From NCBI GenBank assembly GCA_934667815.1, contig CAKUMO010000006.1, forward strand, positions 22,854 through 86,853: a stretch of DNA of 64,000 bases. The letters are read 5' to 3'. Below, one piece after another: positions 33,381 to 43,332 of the stretch; positions within the stretch are counted from its first letter, which is position 1, and each line of letters begins with the position of its first letter. The notes beneath the pieces are model-generated. The model worked only from the letters and a program-made list of their open reading frames with translations. It made no database searches and had not been told where the DNA came from. A program made the translations under genes and the position numbers. Origin of the DNA: an uncultured Oscillospiraceae bacterium (GTDB lineage: Bacteria; Bacillota; Clostridia; Oscillospirales; Oscillospiraceae).

Positions 33381-33919
33381 CGCAAAAGAAGGGCACCGCG
33401 GCCTACATCCTTCGGCTGACGCTGACGCTCTTTCTCATCAGTGCGGTCGTTGCGGGGCTGCTGGCACTGGTCAACCATGTGACTGCCGCTACCATCGCGG
33501 AAAAAACGGCGCAGAAGGCCGAGAGCGCAATGCGTCAGGTGCTCGTGGCCGATCATTATGAGCCGATGGTCATCCCCGAGGGAAGCGCGGTCACTGCCGC
33601 GTTCCGCGCGGACGACAAGGGCTACGTTGTGCGCGTGGCGCCGAACGGCTTTGGAGGCGCGATTGATATGATGGTCGGTGTTGGCACAGACGGCACAGTC
33701 ACCGGCGTTGCCATTGTCAACCAGTCCGAAACGGCCTCTCTCGGCGCGAACTGCACGCGCGAGGATTTCCGGGAGCAATTTATCGGCGCGACCGGCGGAC
33801 TGGCCGTCAGCAAGGACGGCGGCACGATCGATGCACTTACCGGTGCGACCGTGACCTCGCGCGCCGTGACCGAGGGCGTCAACACTGCGCTGGAATTTGT
33901 GCAGGAGGTGCTGAAATGA
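33377..33919 (+). CDS. rnfG: Rnf complex subunit G
   Basis: A one-helix subunit (about 15-37) with an extracytoplasmic FMN-binding domain. The flavinylation motif is DALTGATVTSRAV (about 154-166), with FMN on the Thr of TGAT. At 180 residues it is usual. Overlaps rnfD and rnfE by four bases each. Confidence 0.95.
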   Translation: MTQKKGTAAYILRLTLTLFLISAVVAGLLALVNHVTAATIAEKTAQKAESAMRQVLVADHYEPMVIPEGSAVTAAFRADDKGYVVRVAPNGFGGAIDMMVGVGTDGTVTGVAIVNQSETASLGANCTREDFREQFIGATGGLAVSKDGGTIDALTGATVTSRAVTEGVNTALEFVQEVLK

Positions 33920-34557
33920 ACTTCAAAAAGCAATTCAAAGAGGGCCTTCTGACCAACAATCCCGTCGTCGGCCAGCTCCTCGGCATGTGCTCGACCATGG
34001 CCATTACGACGACGCTGTTCAATGGCATCGGCATGGGCCTGTCCGTGACCATCATTCTCATTTGCTCGAATATCGCCATTTCCTTGCTGCGCAAGGTCAT
34101 TCCGGATAAGATCCGCATCGCGGCCTATGTCGTTGTCATTGCGGGCTTTGTGACCATGGTCGATCTGCTGCTGCAAGCCTATGTCCCCGCATTGTCGGAC
34201 AGCCTCGGTGTATTCATCCCGCTGATCGTCGTCAACTGCATCATCCTCGGCCGCGCGGAGGCATTTGCCTCGAAAAACGGCGTACTGGCTTCGGCAGTGG
34301 ACGGCCTGACGCAGGGCATCGGCTACACGGTTGCGCTGGTGCTCATGTGCGTGATCCGCGAGCTGCTCGGCAGCGGTACGTTCGGCAAGGGCGTGCTCGG
34401 TGCGGACGGTATCCGCATCCTTCCGGAGCAGTATCCGGCGATGCTGCTTATTATGCCCGTCGGCGGCTTTTTGACGCTTGGCTGCCTGATCGCCTTTACG
34501 CAGTGGTTTAACCGTCGGCTTGCGCAGAAGGCCGCAGAAAAGGAGGCGGCGCAATGA
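33916..34557 (+). CDS. rnfE: Rnf complex subunit E
   Basis: Integral membrane subunit, 213 residues and about six helices. Starts MNFKKQFKEGLLTNNPVVGQLLGMC and has the conserved Cys-bearing half-helix pairs (CSNIAISLLRKV and VNCIILGRAEAFA) that with RnfA hold an intramembrane Fe-S cluster. Overlaps rnfG and rnfA by ATGA. Confidence 0.95.
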   Translation: MNFKKQFKEGLLTNNPVVGQLLGMCSTMAITTTLFNGIGMGLSVTIILICSNIAISLLRKVIPDKIRIAAYVVVIAGFVTMVDLLLQAYVPALSDSLGVFIPLIVVNCIILGRAEAFASKNGVLASAVDGLTQGIGYTVALVLMCVIRELLGSGTFGKGVLGADGIRILPEQYPAMLLIMPVGGFLTLGCLIAFTQWFNRRLAQKAAEKEAAQ

Positions 34558-35144
34558 AGGTATTTCTCTCCCTTTTCACCATCGCGCTGAATGCAATTCT
34601 GGCGGAAAACTTCATTCTGGTCAAGTTTATGGGCATTTGCCCCTTTATGGGCGTGTCCAAACGGGCGGATACCGCGCTGGGCATGGGCCTGGCCGTGACC
34701 TTCGTTATGGGTCTGGCCTCGGCCGCAACGTGGGCGGTCAACGCATTTCTGCTCGTGCCGCTGAAGCTCGAGTATATGCAGACGCTTGTGTTCATTCTGG
34801 TCATCGCCGCGCTGGTGCAGCTCGTGGAAATGTTCCTGCAAAAGTCCGTTCCGGCGCTTTATCAGGCGCTCGGCATTTATCTTCCGCTCATCACCACGAA
34901 CTGCGCGGTGCTGGGCGTGGCACTGCTGAACATTCAAAAAAGCTACAATTTCATCGAATCCCTGTTTTACGGTGTGACGGGCGGCATTGGCTTCACCGTG
35001 GCCATTCTGCTGTTCGCATCGGTGCGTGAGCGTCTGGAGGACTGCGACTGCCCGAAGGCGTTCAAGGGTTTTCCCATTGCATTGATTGCCGCAGGTCTGC
35101 TGGCGCTGTCCTTCATGGGCTTCTCCGGCTTCAAGGTCTTTTGA
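34554..35144 (+). CDS. rnfA: Rnf complex subunit A
   Basis: Integral membrane partner of RnfE, 196 residues and about six helices. Conserved segments are LAENFILVKFMGICPFMGVSK (about 15-35) and TTNCAVLGVALLNI, each with the Cys shared with RnfE. Ends 16 bases before rnfB. Confidence 0.95.
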   Translation: MKVFLSLFTIALNAILAENFILVKFMGICPFMGVSKRADTALGMGLAVTFVMGLASAATWAVNAFLLVPLKLEYMQTLVFILVIAALVQLVEMFLQKSVPALYQALGIYLPLITTNCAVLGVALLNIQKSYNFIESLFYGVTGGIGFTVAILLFASVRERLEDCDCPKAFKGFPIALIAAGLLALSFMGFSGFKVF

Positions 35145-35160
35145 GTAGGGAGGCGGCGAG

Positions 35161-35988
35161 ATGAAAGAAGTTTTATATGCCGTTTTGGTTCTCGGCATCA
35201 TGGGTGCGCTCTTTGGCGCGGTGTTGGCGGTAGCCTCGAAGGTCTTTGCGGTCAAAGTGGATGAACGTCTGCCCAAGCTGACCGAGGCGCTGCCCGGCGC
35301 GAACTGCGGCGGCTGCGGCTTCGCGGGCTGCGGCGCGTATGCGCAGGCCGTGCTCGACGGCAAGGCGCCCATCGGCCTTTGTGCAGCGGGCGGCGCGGAG
35401 GCAGCGAAGAAAATGTCCGAGGTCATGGGCGTGCAGCCCGTCGAGGTGGAAAAAACCGTCGCTATGGTTAAATGCCGCGGCAAGAATCATTTGGCCAAGG
35501 GACGCTATGACGGCATTGCCGACTGCCGCTCGGCGGTGTTTGTGACCGGCAACGGCCCGGCGGCTTGCCCGTCCGGCTGTCTCGGCTTCGGCACCTGCGT
35601 TTCGGTCTGCAAATTCGACGCAATCCACGTCGTGGACGGCGTGGCCCGTGTGGACGCGGACAAATGCACGGGCTGCATGCAGTGCGTGCAGATCTGCCCA
35701 CGCAAGGTCATCGTTCCGGTATCATATCATGCGGACATCATCGTCGCCTGTTCCAACCACGAGCGCGGCGCGATCACGCGTAAGGTTTGTGACGTTGGCT
35801 GCGTCGGCTGCCACCTGTGCGAACGCCAATGTGATTTTGATGCCATCCATGTTGTGCGGAATCTCGCGGTCATCAACTATCAGAAATGCGTCTCCTGCGG
35901 CCGCTGCGCGGCGGTCTGCCCGCGCCATCTGATTTCCGATTCCAATTTACGCACTGATATGGACGCCGTCCCGGCGATGCAGAGGTAA
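35161..35988 (+). CDS. rnfB: Rnf complex subunit B (ferredoxin-side)
   Basis: Accepts electrons from reduced ferredoxin. One N-terminal helix (about 5-25), the 4Fe-4S domain NCGGCGFAGCGAYA (about 44-57), and then several ferredoxin-type Cys clusters (CTGCMQCVQICP, CVGCHLCERQCD and CVSCGRCAAVCP among them). At 275 residues it is in the clostridial range. Start has GGGAGGCGGCG. Last subunit of the operon; a methyltransferase gene follows three bases later. Confidence 0.95.
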   Translation: MKEVLYAVLVLGIMGALFGAVLAVASKVFAVKVDERLPKLTEALPGANCGGCGFAGCGAYAQAVLDGKAPIGLCAAGGAEAAKKMSEVMGVQPVEVEKTVAMVKCRGKNHLAKGRYDGIADCRSAVFVTGNGPAACPSGCLGFGTCVSVCKFDAIHVVDGVARVDADKCTGCMQCVQICPRKVIVPVSYHADIIVACSNHERGAITRKVCDVGCVGCHLCERQCDFDAIHVVRNLAVINYQKCVSCGRCAAVCPRHLISDSNLRTDMDAVPAMQR

Positions 35989-35991
35989 GCC

Positions 35992-36519
35992 ATGGCGCAT
36001 TCCATTCTGACGCTGCGACGCGAATTGTGTGGAAGCATTCTCGATGTTGGCGGCGGAGGCGAGGGCATCATCGGACGGCTCTATCCGGAACAGGTCATTG
36101 CAATCGACAACTGCCCGGAAGAGTTGGAAGAAGCGCACGGCAATTTTGACTTGCGCCTGATGGATGCGGCGCAGCTGCAATTCGAAGCTGCCTCCTTTGA
36201 TCACGTTACGTTCTTTTTCTCTCTGATGTATATGCGAGAAGATGAGCAAAGAAAAGCCATCGCGGAGGCCGCGCGGGTCTTGAAGCCGGGCGGAAAGCTG
36301 CATCTCTGGGACTGCGTCATTCCTGTGGCTTATCCCGAGCCTTTTTGCATTGATCTTGAGATCCGCCTGCCGGAGGAAACCGTCACAACGACCTATGGAA
36401 TCGTTCGGCTGGGCACGCAGGAGGAGGCCGCAATTCAAAAGCTCTGCCTTGCGGCCGGGCTTCGTACACTGACGCAGGAATTCTGCGACGGGTATTTCTT
36501 TTTGCAGTTCGAAAAATAG
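35992..36519 (+). CDS. Class I SAM-dependent methyltransferase
   Basis: A 175-residue methyltransferase with motif I ILDVGGGGEGIIGRLY (about 16-31), an acidic motif II (VIAIDNCPEELE, about 35-46) and ARVLKPGGKLHLWD (about 93-106). The substrate is not evident. It begins three bases after rnfB, so it is cotranscribed with rnf, but a link with the complex is not implied by the family. Confidence 0.8.
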   Translation: MAHSILTLRRELCGSILDVGGGGEGIIGRLYPEQVIAIDNCPEELEEAHGNFDLRLMDAAQLQFEAASFDHVTFFFSLMYMREDEQRKAIAEAARVLKPGGKLHLWDCVIPVAYPEPFCIDLEIRLPEETVTTTYGIVRLGTQEEAAIQKLCLAAGLRTLTQEFCDGYFFLQFEK

Positions 36520-36522
36520 GAC

Positions 36523-36570
36523 AGAAAGCCCCCACCTGCTGGTAAATTCTTCAGCAGATGGGGGCTTTCT
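36523..36570. terminator. Bidirectional stem-loop between the methyltransferase and gdhA genes
   Basis: AGAAAGCCCCCACCTGCT (36523-36540) pairs with AGCAGATGGGGGCTTTCT (36553-36570) with one A-C mismatch; A/T runs on both sides serve both convergent transcripts. Confidence 0.85.
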
Positions 36571-36571
36571 C

Positions 36572-37984
<1,413 letters not shown>

Positions 37985-38016
37985 CTAGAATCAAATTCAA
38001 GAACAATTATGCAGGA

Positions 38017-38046
38017 ATGATAACACGCGCTTGCGCAAGCTGTCAA
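38017..38046 (-). promoter_or_regulatory. gdhA promoter with a palindrome in the spacer
   Basis: Minus strand: TTGACA (38041-38046), 18 bases, TATCAT (38017-38022). The palindrome GCTTGCGCAAGC (38029-38040) abuts the -35. The leader (about 100 bases) has inverted repeats CCTGC/GCAGG and ATAATTG/CAATTAT. Confidence 0.75.
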
Positions 38047-38140
38047 GCGCAGAAGCACATTTTTATCGCAATGCACAAAGAATTGTGTTTATATTGGAAA
38101 CGTTTGTCTGTTTTGCGGAGACAAAGACGCGAATAAAACA

Positions 38141-38170
38141 GCGGGGCGTTTCCAAACGGAAATGCCCCGC
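38141..38170 (-). terminator. Intrinsic terminator of the second glutamate dehydrogenase gene
   Basis: Minus strand: GCGGGGCATTTCC pairs with GGAAACGCCCCGC, followed by TGTTTTATT. One mismatch in the stem. Confidence 0.8.
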
Positions 38171-38193
38171 CTTGTATCGGAATGCGGAATTTC

Positions 38194-39546
38194 TTAGAAA
38201 ATGCCCTGCGCCATCATGGCCTCAGCGACCTTCTTGAAGCCTGCGATGTTTGCACCGGCGACCAGATTGTAGCCCAGTCCGTACTCCTCTGCTGCCTCGG
38301 CAGAGACCTTGTGGATGCTGACCATCATTTTGTGGAGCTGTGCGTCCACTTCCTCCGCCGTCCAGACAAGACGCTCAGAGTTCTGGCTCATTTCCAGCGC
38401 GGACACACCCACGCCGCCTGCATTGACGGCCTTGGACGGCGCAACGATCATGCCCTTCTGGGACATGAGATATTGCAGCGCGTCGTTCGTCGTCGGCATG
38501 TTGGCGACTTCGATGTAGTACTTCACGCCATTGGCTACGATCTTTTCTGCGGACTCCATCTTCACGTCGTTCTGCATGGCGGACGGCATGATGACGTCTG
38601 CCTTGACGCCCCACGGCTTCTCGCCCGGGAAGAACTGCACGCCGAACTTGTCGGCATAGTCCTGCACGCGGTTGCGGTTGGAGGCACGCATTTCGACAAG
38701 ATACTCGATCTTTTCTTCGCTGGAGGAAATGCCCTCGGGATCATAAATGTAACCGTCCGGACCGGAGAGCGTGACGACCTTTGCGCCAAGCTCATGCGCT
38801 TTCTTGCAGATGCCCCAGGTTACGTTGCCGAAGCCCGCGCAGGCGATGGTCTTGCCCTTGATGTCCTCGCCCTCGTGCTTGAGAACTTCCTGTAAATAAT
38901 ACATTGCACCGTAGCCGGTCGCTTCCGGACGGGTCAGGCTGCCGCCGTAGCTGAAGCCCTTGCCGGTGAGAACGCCGTTTTCAAACGTGCCCTTCAGGCG
39001 GCGGTACTGGCCGAACAGGTAGCCGATCTCGCGGCCGCCTACGCCCATGTCGCCGGCGGGAACGTCAGTATCCGGCCCGATGTAGCGATACAGCGCCGTC
39101 ATGAAGCTCTGGCAGAAACGCATGATTTCCGCGTCGGACTTGCCGGTCGGGTCGAAGTCCGAGCCGCCCTTGCCGCCGCCGATGGGCAGGCCGGTCAGGC
39201 TGTTCTTGAAGGTCTGCTCGAAGCCGAGGAACTTGATGATGCTGGGGGTCACGTTCTTCTGGAAGCGCAGACCGCCCTTGTACGGGCCGATGGCGCCGTT
39301 GAACTGGCAGCGGTAGCCGGTGTTGGTGTGGTAATTGCCGGCATCGTCCATCCAGACCACGCGGAAGGTGAACATACGCTCCGGCTCGACCATGCGGGTC
39401 AGCAGGTCGGCCTTTTCATACTCGGGATGGCGGTCGATCACGGGGGAGAGCGAGGAGAGAACTTCCTCGACGGTCTGCACAAATTCCGGCTCATTGCCGT
39501 GGCGTTCCTTAACGCCTGCGATAACTTTTTCTACATAAGCATTCAT
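38194..39546 (-). CDS. gdhA: Glutamate dehydrogenase (second paralogue)
   Basis: A 450-residue GDH with the same motif set ([58 protein letters not shown], and GFGNVTWGICKKA in the nucleotide fold). It reads GGGKGG where the other copy has GGAKGG, and its N-terminus is different (MNAYVEKVIAGVKERHGNE). It lies 44 bases after serA and shares the serC-serA transcript, or has only a weak promoter of its own. AAAGGAG precedes the ATG. Confidence 0.9.
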   Translation of the reverse strand: MNAYVEKVIAGVKERHGNEPEFVQTVEEVLSSLSPVIDRHPEYEKADLLTRMVEPERMFTFRVVWMDDAGNYHTNTGYRCQFNGAIGPYKGGLRFQKNVTPSIIKFLGFEQTFKNSLTGLPIGGGKGGSDFDPTGKSDAEIMRFCQSFMTALYRYIGPDTDVPAGDMGVGGREIGYLFGQYRRLKGTFENGVLTGKGFSYGGSLTRPEATGYGAMYYLQEVLKHEGEDIKGKTIACAGFGNVTWGICKKAHELGAKVVTLSGPDGYIYDPEGISSSEEKIEYLVEMRASNRNRVQDYADKFGVQFFPGEKPWGVKADVIMPSAMQNDVKMESAEKIVANGVKYYIEVANMPTTNDALQYLMSQKGMIVAPSKAVNAGGVGVSALEMSQNSERLVWTAEEVDAQLHKMMVSIHKVSAEAAEEYGLGYNLVAGANIAGFKKVAEAMMAQGIF

Positions 39547-39590
39547 GGAAACCAGATCTCCTTTATAAATTATAAAATGCAGTGAACGAT

Positions 39591-40502
39591 TTAACCCTTG
39601 AATTCGCCAATGATGGAAACGATCTCCGAGCCGATGCGCTTCTGCGCCTCGACGGTGGCAGCGCCGATGTGCGGCGTGCAGGAGACCATGGGGTGGGAGT
39701 ACAGCGCATGGTTCTTTGCAGGCTCCTCGGCGTAGACGTCCAGACCGGCTGCGCGAACCTTGCCGGATTCGAGCGCCTGAAGCAGCGCATCCTCATCGAC
39801 GTTGGTGCCGCGGGAGGTGTTGATGATCACGACGCCGTCCTTCATCTTTGCGATGCGCTCGGCGTTAATCAGCGCGCCGCCGTCGACGGCCGGAGCGTGG
39901 ACGCTGATGAAGTCGGACTTGGCCAGCAGCTCGTCCATGTCAACATAGGAGATGCCGAGCTGCTCCTCGATGCCGGGAATGTGGTAAATATCAAAGGCGA
40001 TAACGGTCATGCCAATGGCCTTGGCCATGACGCCCAGATGCTGGCCGATGCGGCCGAAGCCGACGATGCCGAGCGTCTTGCCCTGAAGCTCGATGCCCTT
40101 GCCGTAGGCTTTCTTTTCCCACTGGTCGTTGCGCATGGTGTAGCCTGCATGGGAGATATAACGTGCGCAGGAGAACATGTGACCCAGCGCAAGCTCTGCC
40201 ACGGACTGGGAGGAAGCCTTCGGCGTGTTCTTTACGGTGATGCCGTTGGCCTCGGCGTACTTGACGTCGATGTTGTCCACACCCACGCCGCCGCGGATGA
40301 TGAGCTTGAGCTTGCCGCCCTTGGCCTCATCGATGTGGTTGGCGCGGACCTTGGTCTTGGAGCGGACGACGACAACGTCAAACTCGCGCAGCGCAGCGCC
40401 GAGCTGATCCTGCTCATAGAACTGTTCGACGACCTCGTGACCCTGCGCACGCAGCTCGGCCATCGCGGTCTTATCCATACCGTCGGTAACAAGAATACGC
40501 AT
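39591..40502 (-). CDS. serA: D-3-phosphoglycerate dehydrogenase, short form
   Basis: Opens serine synthesis by oxidising 3-phosphoglycerate. The 303 residues contain RGGVGVDNID, the NAD fold GFGRIGQHLG (about 143-152), NTSRGTNVDEDALLQALE, the catalytic pair YAEEPA and CTPHIG. It lacks the C-terminal ACT domain, so it is not expected to be inhibited by serine through that domain. The ATG at 40500-40502 has AAGGAGG. Overlaps nothing; 13 bases follow serC. Confidence 0.9.
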   Translation of the reverse strand: MRILVTDGMDKTAMAELRAQGHEVVEQFYEQDQLGAALREFDVVVVRSKTKVRANHIDEAKGGKLKLIIRGGVGVDNIDVKYAEANGITVKNTPKASSQSVAELALGHMFSCARYISHAGYTMRNDQWEKKAYGKGIELQGKTLGIVGFGRIGQHLGVMAKAIGMTVIAFDIYHIPGIEEQLGISYVDMDELLAKSDFISVHAPAVDGGALINAERIAKMKDGVVIINTSRGTNVDEDALLQALESGKVRAAGLDVYAEEPAKNHALYSHPMVSCTPHIGAATVEAQKRIGSEIVSIIGEFKG

Positions 40503-40515
40503 CGTAAAATCCTCC

Positions 40516-41601
40516 TTATTTGTGTTCGGCTTCAAACTTTTTCAGGCATTTCACCAGAGCCTCGACGCCCTCCTTGGGCATGGCGTTGTAGGTAGAGGCG
40601 CGCAGACCGCCGACGGACTTGTGCCCCTTGACGTTCTCGAAGCCTGCCGCCTTGGTATAGGCCACGACCTCGGCATCGAGATCCTTGTCGCCGGTGATGA
40701 ACGGAATGTTCATCAGGCTGCGGAATTCCTTGTCCACGGTGCCGTGGAAGATCTTGGACGAGTCGAGGAAATCGTACATGACCTTCGCCTTGTCCTCATT
40801 GATGCGCGCCATGGCTTCCAGACCGCCGAGGCTCTTGAGGTACTTAAAGACCTTGCCGCAGACGTAAATCGCCCAGCAGTTCGGTGTGTTGTACATGGAG
40901 CCGGCATCGGCATGGGTCTTGTACATCATGTAGATCGGGGTCTTGGGGTCGAGATCCTCACGGATGAGATCCTCGCGGATAATGGCGACGACCATGCCGG
41001 CGGGGCCGACGTTCTTCTGCACGCCTGCGTAGATCATGCCGTAATCGCTGACGTTGCAGGGCTTGGAGAGGAACATGGACGACTGGTCGGAGACCAGCGG
41101 CTTGCCCTTGGTGTTCGGGAGGGTCTGCCACGTCGTGCCGTGGATGGTCTCGTTTTCGCAGATATAGACATAGTCCGTGTCCTCCTCAATGGGAAGGTCG
41201 GAGCAGTCGGGGATGTAGGAATAGTTTCTGTCCTTGGAGGACGCGGCGACGTTGATCTCGCCGTACTTCTTGGCCTCGGCAATGGCCTTCTTGGACCATG
41301 CACCGGTCTCAATGTAGACGGCCTTGCCGTTTTTCAGCAGGTTCATCGGGATCATGGCAAATTGCAGCGTTGCGCCGCCCTGAATAAAGAGCACCTTGTA
41401 GTTATCGGGAATGCCCATCAGGTCGCGGAGATCCTGCTCGGCCTCGTCGATGATCTGCTGGAAGACCTTGGAACGATGAGACATTTCCATGACGCCCATA
41501 CCGGCGCCGCGGTAGTTCAGAAGCTCATCACGAATCTCCTCAAGAACCGGAACGGGCATCGTGGCCGGACCGGCGGAGAAGTTAAAAGTGCGATCGTACA
41601 T
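40516..41601 (-). CDS. serC: Phosphoserine aminotransferase
   Basis: PLP aminotransferase of the second serine step. The 361 residues include FNFSAGPATMPVPVLEEI at the start, FIQGGATLQFAMIPMNLL, the PLP Lys in YAGVQKNVGPAG (about 199) and the end GGLRASTYNAMP. The ATG at 41599-41601 has AGGAGGTAC. First gene of the serC-serA-(gdh) transcript. Confidence 0.95.
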   Translation of the reverse strand: MYDRTFNFSAGPATMPVPVLEEIRDELLNYRGAGMGVMEMSHRSKVFQQIIDEAEQDLRDLMGIPDNYKVLFIQGGATLQFAMIPMNLLKNGKAVYIETGAWSKKAIAEAKKYGEINVAASSKDRNYSYIPDCSDLPIEEDTDYVYICENETIHGTTWQTLPNTKGKPLVSDQSSMFLSKPCNVSDYGMIYAGVQKNVGPAGMVVAIIREDLIREDLDPKTPIYMMYKTHADAGSMYNTPNCWAIYVCGKVFKYLKSLGGLEAMARINEDKAKVMYDFLDSSKIFHGTVDKEFRSLMNIPFITGDKDLDAEVVAYTKAAGFENVKGHKSVGGLRASTYNAMPKEGVEALVKCLKKFEAEHK

Positions 41602-41646
41602 GGATGTACCTCCTGTCAAAATTGGGCTTTCGCCCGAGCTACTTCA

Positions 41647-41675
41647 AGTATACGCCGAAAGACACAAATAATCAA
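41647..41675 (-). promoter_or_regulatory. Sigma-A promoter of serC
   Basis: Minus strand: TTGATT (41670-41675), 17 bases, TATACT (41647-41652). Confidence 0.8.
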
Positions 41676-41737
41676 CCATGAAATCAAAAAAATTTTCAGA
41701 TTCTTACAAAATTTTTTCATGTTCGACGATGGCGAAC

Positions 41738-41779
41738 ACAAAACCGTGTGTTGCAACGCTGTGCAACACACGGTTTTGT
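41738..41779 (-). terminator. 18-bp stem-loop after the chromate transporter pair
   Basis: ACAAAACCGTGTGTTGCA (41738-41755) pairs exactly with 41762-41779. On the minus strand it follows the transporter stop at once. Confidence 0.8.
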
Positions 41780-42352
41780 CTAAATCCCCCAGAATACAAT
41801 TCCGAGGACGGCGGAGAGCGCAATCATCGCGATGGGCGGCGGCGACTTTTTGCGGCAGGCTTTCCAGACAAGGTGTACGGCTGCCAGAACGCCAAACACG
41901 CCGAGGGCGCGTATATCCGGTTGCAGACCGCCTTGCAGGCTCACAAAGCCCAGAAGCGTGCTCAGCGCCATGCTGAGCGCCGTGGCGAGGATCATTGCCA
42001 CAACGCAGGGGCGCACGCCGGAGAGAAAGGCGTTCACGCCCGCGTATTTCATCAGATTTTTCAAAATCGCCGCGATCAGAAGAATGATGACGAAGGAAGG
42101 CAGCACCACGCCCAGCGTGGCAAGCAGTGAGCCGAGAAAGCCGCCCTGCGACGCGCCGACGAAGGTCGCCATGTTCACGGCCAGAGGGCCGGGGGTGGAC
42201 TCGGAGACGGCGACGAAGCTCAGGAATTCGCTTTCCGTCAGCCAGCCGTGCGACAGGACCGTTTCGCGCACGATGGAGATCATGCCGTACCCGCCGCCGA
42301 AGGACACCGCGCCGATCATCAGAAAGTTCAAAAACAGCGTCCAGTAGATCAT
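41780..42352 (-). CDS. chrA: Chromate transporter family, second half-size subunit
   Basis: A 190-residue membrane protein with one CHR domain: IGAVSFGGGYGMISIVRE (about 12-29), WLTESEFLSFVAVSESTPGPLAVNMATFVG (about 37-66), about six helices. ChrA proteins export chromate or related anions; short ones form pairs with opposite topology. Here the ATG at 42350-42352 overlaps the stop of the first half. The substrate in this organism is unknown. Confidence 0.85.
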   Translation of the reverse strand: MIYWTLFLNFLMIGAVSFGGGYGMISIVRETVLSHGWLTESEFLSFVAVSESTPGPLAVNMATFVGASQGGFLGSLLATLGVVLPSFVIILLIAAILKNLMKYAGVNAFLSGVRPCVVAMILATALSMALSTLLGFVSLQGGLQPDIRALGVFGVLAAVHLVWKACRKKSPPPIAMIALSAVLGIVFWGI

Positions 42353-42912
42353 ATCTTCCTCCTGAGCATCCGCACAGCATAGACCGCAAGACCGGCGCAT
42401 CCGGAAAGCAGAATGTAAAACACCGAGGAGAAAGACACTGCCAGCAGCGAGCAGACCGTCATGGCTGTGAGCACGATAAGCAGGACGGCCAGTTCCAGCG
42501 GCTTTTTCGGCAGCCCCTTGAGCAGCTTCACGCCCGCCGATAAAATCAGATAGACCACACAGACCTGAATCCCGCGGAAGGCATAGGCGATGTAGGTCAG
42601 GCTCAAAAAACGGTCGAACACCAATGAGATCGCATAGATCACGGCGAAGGACGGCAGACACACGGACAGCGTGGACACCGCAGCGCCTGCAACGCCGCCA
42701 AGGCGATAGCCGAGGTAGGTTGCGCTGTTTACCGCGACCGGGCCGGGCGTGGACTCGGCTACGGCGACCATGTCGAGAAATTCCTCGCGCGTGAGCCAGC
42801 CTTTTTTGTCGATAAACTCGTGCTCGAGCAGCGCCAGCATGGCGTAGCCGCCGCCGAAGGTAAATGCACCGATTTTCAGAAAGGTCAAAAACAGCGTCAG
42901 GAGTTTTTTCAT
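42349..42912 (-). CDS. chrA: Chromate transporter family, first half-size subunit
   Basis: A 187-residue CHR-domain protein: MKKLLTLFLTFLKIGAFTFGGGYAMLALLE and WLTREEFLDMVAVAESTPGPVAVNSATYLG mirror the second half. The ATG at 42910-42912 has AGAGGGAAAG. The two genes form an operon with a four-base overlap and their own promoter and terminator. Confidence 0.85.
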   Translation of the reverse strand: MKKLLTLFLTFLKIGAFTFGGGYAMLALLEHEFIDKKGWLTREEFLDMVAVAESTPGPVAVNSATYLGYRLGGVAGAAVSTLSVCLPSFAVIYAISLVFDRFLSLTYIAYAFRGIQVCVVYLILSAGVKLLKGLPKKPLELAVLLIVLTAMTVCSLLAVSFSSVFYILLSGCAGLAVYAVRMLRRKI

Positions 42913-42934
42913 TGCTTTCCCTCTTTTCCTCTGT

Positions 42935-42963
42935 ATTATACTGGAGAGCGCAAGAAAAATCAA
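42935..42963 (-). promoter_or_regulatory. Sigma-A promoter of the chrA pair
   Basis: Minus strand: TTGATT (42958-42963), 17 bases, perfect TATAAT (42935-42940). Confidence 0.85.
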
Positions 42964-42980
42964 CATTCGACCGTAATAAC

Positions 42981-43019
42981 AGGAAAGCTCCGGGCAAATT
43001 CCTTGCTCAGAGCTTTCTG
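42981..43019 (-). terminator. Stem-loop after spoIIID
   Basis: GAAAGCTC (42983-42990) pairs with GAGCTTTC (43010-43017), with inner GCAA/TTGC pairing; A/T-rich flanks. Confidence 0.6.
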
Positions 43020-43021
43020 AT

Positions 43022-43270
43022 TTACTCGCCTCGGTATTTGCGGCGCGTGGCCATGCCGCCTCGGATGTGCCGCTCGGCCTTGTTCAGCTCCAAGACCTCC
43101 TTGACCTGCTCATATAGCGCGCGGTTGCAGTGCTCCAGCCGCTCTGACAGATCCTTATGTACCGTGGATTTGGAAACGCCGAATTTTTTGGCGGCGGCGC
43201 GAACGGTGGATTGCGTTTCGATGATGTACACAGCCAGCTCACAGGCTCGCTTCTCGATGTCATCTCTCAT
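43022..43270 (-). CDS. spoIIID: Sporulation transcriptional regulator SpoIIID
   Basis: Mother-cell DNA-binding protein acting between SigE and SigK in sporulation. The 82 residues read MRDDIEKRACELAVYIIETQSTVRAAAKKFGVSKSTVHKDLSERL, the complete HTH, followed by the basic tail MATRRKYRGE that contacts DNA. Length and sequence match the family closely. AAGGGGGTCAGGGA is the ribosome site. A SigE promoter is expected upstream, but I could not define one with confidence. Confidence 0.95.
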   Translation of the reverse strand: MRDDIEKRACELAVYIIETQSTVRAAAKKFGVSKSTVHKDLSERLEHCNRALYEQVKEVLELNKAERHIRGGMATRRKYRGE

Positions 43271-43332
43271 TCCCTGACCCCCTTAGCTGTGTGTCCAAAA
43301 CAGACTATGCATGCTAAGGGAATATTATTCCG

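Noticed and set aside
39547..39590. Separate promoter for the second glutamate dehydrogenase gene
   Set aside because: A TATAAT is present on the minus strand but no -35 at usable spacing; read-through from serC-serA is simpler.
41780..42997. A single 405-codon frame covering both chromate transporter genes
   Set aside because: Only its last 190 codons are the real second transporter half. The upstream part is an out-of-frame reading of the first half, which has its own start, ribosome site and matching motif set.
43271..43330. SigE-type promoter for spoIIID
   Set aside because: ATATT- and CATAC-like boxes can be found but the spacing is wrong, so I did not annotate it.
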